Positions 15,072 to 18,342 of a stretch of DNA of 18,342 bases are shown piece by piece (within the stretch, counting starts at the first letter, position 1; the number at the start of each line of letters is the position of its first letter). The DNA comes from Chloroflexota bacterium. GTDB taxonomy: Bacteria > Chloroflexota > Anaerolineae > Anaerolineales > E44-bin32. Under the pieces are notes generated by a model that saw nothing but the letters and a program-made list of their open reading frames with translations, made no database searches and was not told the DNA's origin. The position numbers were made by a program, and so were the translations under genes. The stretch lies in the NCBI GenBank assembly GCA_026390045.1, contig JAPLGR010000593.1, positions 1 through 18,342 on the forward strand, in the 5' to 3' direction.

Positions 15072-16292
15072 CTACTTGCCGGCGACTTGGACAACTACGG
15101 CCGCCGCCGTGTCCCCAGCCGCGCAGCCGACGAACAAGCCATACCCTCCGCCGACCAAGATCAGCTCCTCGATCATCTCGATGATCAGTCGGAGGCCGGT
15201 GGGACCCTGCGGGTGTCCCCAGATGAGAGATGAGCCGTAGTGGTTCATCCCCTCCGGTTTGACTCCCATCTCGCGGCAGAAGTAGATGTCATTCACGGCA
15301 AAGGGATTATGGCTCTTGATCACCTTCACCTGTTCGATGGGGATGCCGGCCCGGGAGAGCGCCTGACGCGCCGCCGGGACGATGGCCTGGGCCATGTAAC
15401 CCTTCTTGACCCGCGCCTCGCCGAAGGACGCCAGCTGGATCTCAATCTTCGGGTCACGGCTCAATTGGCGCGCTTTCTCGCGCGTGGAGACAACCATCCC
15501 GCAGTTCCCGTCGGCCGGATGGGTCTGTGTCCCAAAGGTGACCGTGCCTCCCTCCTGGACTGGTTTGAGCTTCGCCAGGCCCTCGGCCGTGGTGGGAAAG
15601 ACGCCTTCATCCCCGTTCACGGTGGCCACGGTTTTGCGCCCGCTCGCATCCGTCACGTCGAGGGGCATGACCATGAAGCGACGCAGGAACGCGGCATCGT
15701 CCTTGAGCGCGTCCGTGTATTGCTGGTAGCGCAGGAGCGTCATCTCATCCTGCTCCTGTCGAGAGATGCCTGCCTCCTTAGCGACGTTCTCAGCGGTGGC
15801 GAGCATTGCATTGCCGGCGTATGGATCGAAGGCGAAGTTGTCCAACACCCAGTCTTCCTTGTCACCGGTGCCGCCCGCGCCCATCGGGTTGGGGTAGTAC
15901 AGGTGGGGCCCATTGGAGCAGCGATCGGCGGCGATGGCCAGGATCACCCGCTCCTCGCCGGCGGCGGCGCAGGTTTCCAGCTCGTATCCGGCCAGAGCCG
16001 TCAGACGGGCCCCCGTCGCACAGGCCTGCCCGACCACGGGGCCAGCAATCTTGCCGGCGCCCATCAGCCCCGCCAGCCACGGTCCGCCGTAGAAGCTGTG
16101 CTTCTGAGGGACCGTGACCCCGAAGTAGAGCCCGTCGAAGATCTCGACTGGGATGCTCCGATCCTTCATGGCCCGCGAGGCAACCTCAGCGGCGAAGGGG
16201 ACGGCGTTGAGATGGGCGAAGCTCCCCTGCCATCGGCAGAACGGAGTGCTCCAGTACCCCCCGCAAGGTATGTAGGCGTTCTTGAAGAACAT
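15072..16292 (-). CDS. Thiolase family protein (acetyl-CoA acyltransferase-like)
   Basis: A 406-residue thiolase, about the usual length. It should split 3-oxoacyl-CoA with CoA at the end of beta-oxidation. The nucleophilic cysteine is Cys91 in GQACATGA, the catalytic histidine is His360 in GHPQGPTG, and the second cysteine is Cys390 in VGCAAGDT, so the triad is complete. Two motifs are unusual: HNPFAVND (328-335) stands where most thiolases have HEAFA or NEAF, and GCAAGD replaces the common C.GGG. These place it in a divergent branch that may accept bulky or branched acyl groups. AGGAGG precedes the ATG. It lies 58 bases after the dehydrogenase/hydratase fusion, the preceding beta-oxidation step. 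Confidence 0.92.
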   Translation of the reverse strand: MFFKNAYIPCGGYWSTPFCRWQGSFAHLNAVPFAAEVASRAMKDRSIPVEIFDGLYFGVTVPQKHSFYGGPWLAGLMGAGKIAGPVVGQACATGARLTALAGYELETCAAAGEERVILAIAADRCSNGPHLYYPNPMGAGGTGDKEDWVLDNFAFDPYAGNAMLATAENVAKEAGISRQEQDEMTLLRYQQYTDALKDDAAFLRRFMVMPLDVTDASGRKTVATVNGDEGVFPTTAEGLAKLKPVQEGGTVTFGTQTHPADGNCGMVVSTREKARQLSRDPKIEIQLASFGEARVKKGYMAQAIVPAARQALSRAGIPIEQVKVIKSHNPFAVNDIYFCREMGVKPEGMNHYGSSLIWGHPQGPTGLRLIIEMIEELILVGGGYGLFVGCAAGDTAAAVVVQVAGK

Positions 16293-16350
16293 GGCATGAG
16301 CCTCCTGATCCAGCGCGTGTCGGCGGCGAGATGCGGTGCCGGAAGCCCGG

Positions 16351-18228
16351 CTACTTGCCCTTGAACTGCGGCTTCCTCCGCTCCAAGAATGCGGTCATTC
16401 CCTCCTTCTGATCCTCGGTACCGAAGGTGGACGTAACCACATCCCGTTCATACTTGAGGCCCGCGTCCTGGCCTGTGAGCACCGTCTGGTTGATGGCGCC
16501 CTTCGCCCGCGCCACGGCGATCGGTCCCTGCCTGGCGATGCGTTCCGCCAGTCGACGGGCCTCGGCCATCAGCTGCGTGGGCGGCACGGCCCGGTTAACG
16601 AGCCCGATTCGCACCGCCTCCTCGGCGCCGATCTGGTCGCCGGTGAAGATCAATTCGGCCGCCTGTCCCTTACCGATCGCGCGCGGCGCTCGCTGAGTCC
16701 CTCCGAAGCCGGGGAAGATCCCCAGCCCCACCTCCGGAAAGCCCATGCGGCTCTCAGTTGAAGCCAAGCGGATATCGCACGCCAGCGCCAGCTCCAACCC
16801 GCCGCCGAGCGCGAAGCCGTTGATGGCGGCGATGACTGGCTTTGGCAGGGCCTCGACCTCGTTCAGGACTTCTTGGCCAAAACGGATGAACTCAGCGATC
16901 TCTGCATGCTTCTTGCTCAGCATGGCGCGGATATCGGCTCCAGCGACGAAGGCGGCTCCCTCACCCGTGAGGATGACAGCTCGAACGGCAGGGTCGTCCC
17001 GCACCTGAGCGATGACCTGCTTCAACTCCCCGAGAACCTTCTCGTTGAGGGCATTCATCGCCTCCGGCCGGTTCATCAAGATGGTGGCGACTCCGTCCCT
17101 GACGTCCAGCTTCACGTCCCGAAGTTCCCAGGACTGGCCTGCGGCTGCCATCTGCCGCAGGAGTTGTGGAACCTTGAAGGTGGGATGACGCGCGGCCACC
17201 TTCTCCACCAATTCCAGCGCCCGCTTGGGCCCCATTTCGTTCATCATCTCGAAGGGCCCCCGCGGCCAACGCAGCCCCGTCAGTGCCCCGCGGTTGATGT
17301 CCTCAACGGCGGCCGCGCCCTCCTCCACCAATCCCGCCGCAAGGCCGAAGACGACACCCATTAGCCGTTCACCGATTTCAGTCTTGGCCGCCGGCTTCGG
17401 CTCGCCCTCGAGGTCCCACGGCTTCCCGGCCTTGAAGCGCGCCGTGTATCCCGCGGCAGGAGCGTAGAACTCGCCGAGCGCAACTGCCAGCGACTCGGCG
17501 GCATGGTAGCCGATCGGCAGCCCGGTCGCGTTGATGAGCGCGAAGGGCCCCATCCCGATCTGGAAGGCCTCCTTCGCGGCCGCGTCGATGGAGGGGATAT
17601 CGGCCAGGCCCTCATCCAGCATCCGCACCCCTTCGTTCAGCCAGGGCACGAAGTACCGGTTGACGGCGAATCCTGGGACATCCATGACCTGGATCGGGAT
17701 CTTGCCCGTAACCCGGGCGAAGCCCAGGAGCGCCTCAATCACCGCCGGCTCCGTCTGCTGCGTGGCAATCACCTCGACCAGGGGGTTAATCAGCGACGGA
17801 AAGAAGTAGTGCAGCCCCGCCACCGTTCCAGGTCGTCCGGTCACGGCCGCCATATCGGCGATGGACAGCGACGACGTGTTGCTGGCGAAGACGGTCCCTG
17901 CCTGGCACAGGCCATCCAGTTCCTTGAACAACTGCTTCTTGGCCTGCAAGTCCTCGACAATGACTTCGATCACGAGATCACAGTCCGCCAGGTCCTTCAT
18001 GTCGGTCGTCCCCTGGATGCGGCCCCAGGTCGCGTCCCGCTTGGCCGGCGAGAGCTTCTTCTTCTCCACCCCCTTGTCGAGCGAGTCACGGATTCGGGCC
18101 AGCCCTGCCTGCAGCAGTTGATCGTTGATTTCGCGCACGACGGTGAGATAGCCCGACTGGGCGGCCACCTGCGCGACGCCCGACCCCATCAGTCCGCAGC
18201 CTACGACGCCAACCTTCTTGACATCCAT
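16351..18228 (-). CDS. 3-hydroxyacyl-CoA dehydrogenase / enoyl-CoA hydratase fusion, dehydrogenase first
   Basis: A 625-residue bifunctional beta-oxidation enzyme. The N-terminal NAD domain carries GCGLMGSG (10-17), and the dehydrogenase dyad is His140 and Glu152 with the usual 12-residue spacing. Asn190 in PGFAVNR is kept, but the asparagine of the common HFFNP motif is Phe143 (HYFFP). A C-terminal HAD domain follows to about 360. The hydratase domain (about 370-625) keeps both catalytic glutamates, Glu479 (GGLELAL) and Glu499 (GFPEVGLG), so hydration should work. The order is the reverse of FadB/FadJ and matches archaeal-type fusions such as the crotonyl-CoA hydratase/3-hydroxybutyryl-CoA dehydrogenase of Metallosphaera. 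AAGGAG precedes the ATG. The thiolase follows. Confidence 0.94.
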   Translation of the reverse strand: MDVKKVGVVGCGLMGSGVAQVAAQSGYLTVVREINDQLLQAGLARIRDSLDKGVEKKKLSPAKRDATWGRIQGTTDMKDLADCDLVIEVIVEDLQAKKQLFKELDGLCQAGTVFASNTSSLSIADMAAVTGRPGTVAGLHYFFPSLINPLVEVIATQQTEPAVIEALLGFARVTGKIPIQVMDVPGFAVNRYFVPWLNEGVRMLDEGLADIPSIDAAAKEAFQIGMGPFALINATGLPIGYHAAESLAVALGEFYAPAAGYTARFKAGKPWDLEGEPKPAAKTEIGERLMGVVFGLAAGLVEEGAAAVEDINRGALTGLRWPRGPFEMMNEMGPKRALELVEKVAARHPTFKVPQLLRQMAAAGQSWELRDVKLDVRDGVATILMNRPEAMNALNEKVLGELKQVIAQVRDDPAVRAVILTGEGAAFVAGADIRAMLSKKHAEIAEFIRFGQEVLNEVEALPKPVIAAINGFALGGGLELALACDIRLASTESRMGFPEVGLGIFPGFGGTQRAPRAIGKGQAAELIFTGDQIGAEEAVRIGLVNRAVPPTQLMAEARRLAERIARQGPIAVARAKGAINQTVLTGQDAGLKYERDVVTSTFGTEDQKEGMTAFLERRKPQFKGK

Positions 18229-18289
18229 GGACGCTTCTCCTTGTCGGACGAGCCTTCGCCGGACAGCTCCTGCCCGGAATGTGCTCCCG

Positions 18290-18342
18290 TTACGGATCGA
18301 TCCCTATCCCCAGGATCCTGGCTGCATTGCCTCCCAGGATCT
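18290..18342 (-). CDS. C-terminal end of a probable amidohydrolase-family protein (partial)
   Basis: The frame entering from the right edge reads ILGGNAARILGIGIDP and ends at TAA (18290-18292). The 'kILGgNAaRilGi' ending is characteristic of amidohydrolase-2 proteins (the ACMS decarboxylase / resorcylate decarboxylase superfamily), where it forms the last helix. Only 16 complete codons are visible, so the assignment rests on this motif alone. It is upstream of the dehydrogenase/hydratase fusion, 61 bases away and on the same strand, so it may be in the same operon. In degradation clusters such proteins act as decarboxylases or hydrolases. Confidence 0.6.
   Translation of the reverse strand, partial: ILGGNAARILGIGIDP

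Noticed and set aside
15240..16364. Open frame of about 374 codons on the + strand
   Set aside because: It is opposite the thiolase and runs past its start. No recognisable domain or ribosome site.

Overview
The window reads as a GC-rich bacterial chromosome segment devoted to CoA-thioester catabolism and redox chemistry. A tungsten-type aldehyde:ferredoxin oxidoreductase, a molybdenum hydroxylase and a multi-cluster iron-sulfur protein suggest an anaerobe or facultative anaerobe. The gene repertoire would fit lineages such as Desulfobacterota, Rokubacteria or Methylomirabilota, but the sequence alone does not settle the taxon. No rRNA, tRNA, CRISPR array, transposase or phage gene was seen.

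Layout. At the left edge, on the + strand, lie the end of a CoA-transferase alpha subunit and a complete beta subunit (1-1336). They face a roughly 1 kb stretch (1337-2389) with no intact gene. It holds two gene remnants: a piece resembling a DUF5060/glycoside-hydrolase N-terminal domain on +, and the start of a zinc alcohol dehydrogenase on -. Everything from 2403 to 18342 is on the - strand. In transcription order it contains: the last codons of a probable amidohydrolase (window edge); a 3-hydroxyacyl-CoA dehydrogenase/enoyl-CoA hydratase fusion; a thiolase; an aldehyde:ferredoxin oxidoreductase with a MoaD/ThiS-type protein; a crotonase of the hydroxycinnamoyl-CoA hydratase/lyase type; a FAD oxidase, a CCG-domain Fe-S protein and a second FAD oxidase; a small cysteine-rich protein; CoxG; the FAD, 2Fe-2S and molybdopterin subunits of a xanthine-dehydrogenase-family enzyme; a small zinc-finger-like protein; and the broken alcohol dehydrogenase. 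Gaps are mostly 10-100 bases, and several starts have clear Shine-Dalgarno sequences or overlap the preceding gene, so much of this is probably co-transcribed.

How the genes may work together (inference). CoA transfer activates an acid. The Mo hydroxylase and/or the FAD/Fe-S complex oxidise it or its thioester. The crotonase hydrates an enoyl-CoA and may cleave it retro-aldol fashion to an aldehyde plus acetyl-CoA, and the aldehyde oxidoreductase then converts the aldehyde to an acid with reduction of ferredoxin. The dehydrogenase/hydratase fusion and thiolase carry out ordinary beta-oxidation. An aromatic or other bulky side-chain acid is a reasonable substrate, but none is proven.

The points most worth attention are the hydroxycinnamoyl-CoA lyase-like enzyme with altered substrate-pocket residues beside the aldehyde oxidoreductase, the FAD/Fe-S/FAD gene triplet, two small conserved-looking Cys/His proteins translated with the Mo-hydroxylase genes, and hints from base composition that the middle of the window is an acquired block whose left edge is a graveyard of broken genes.
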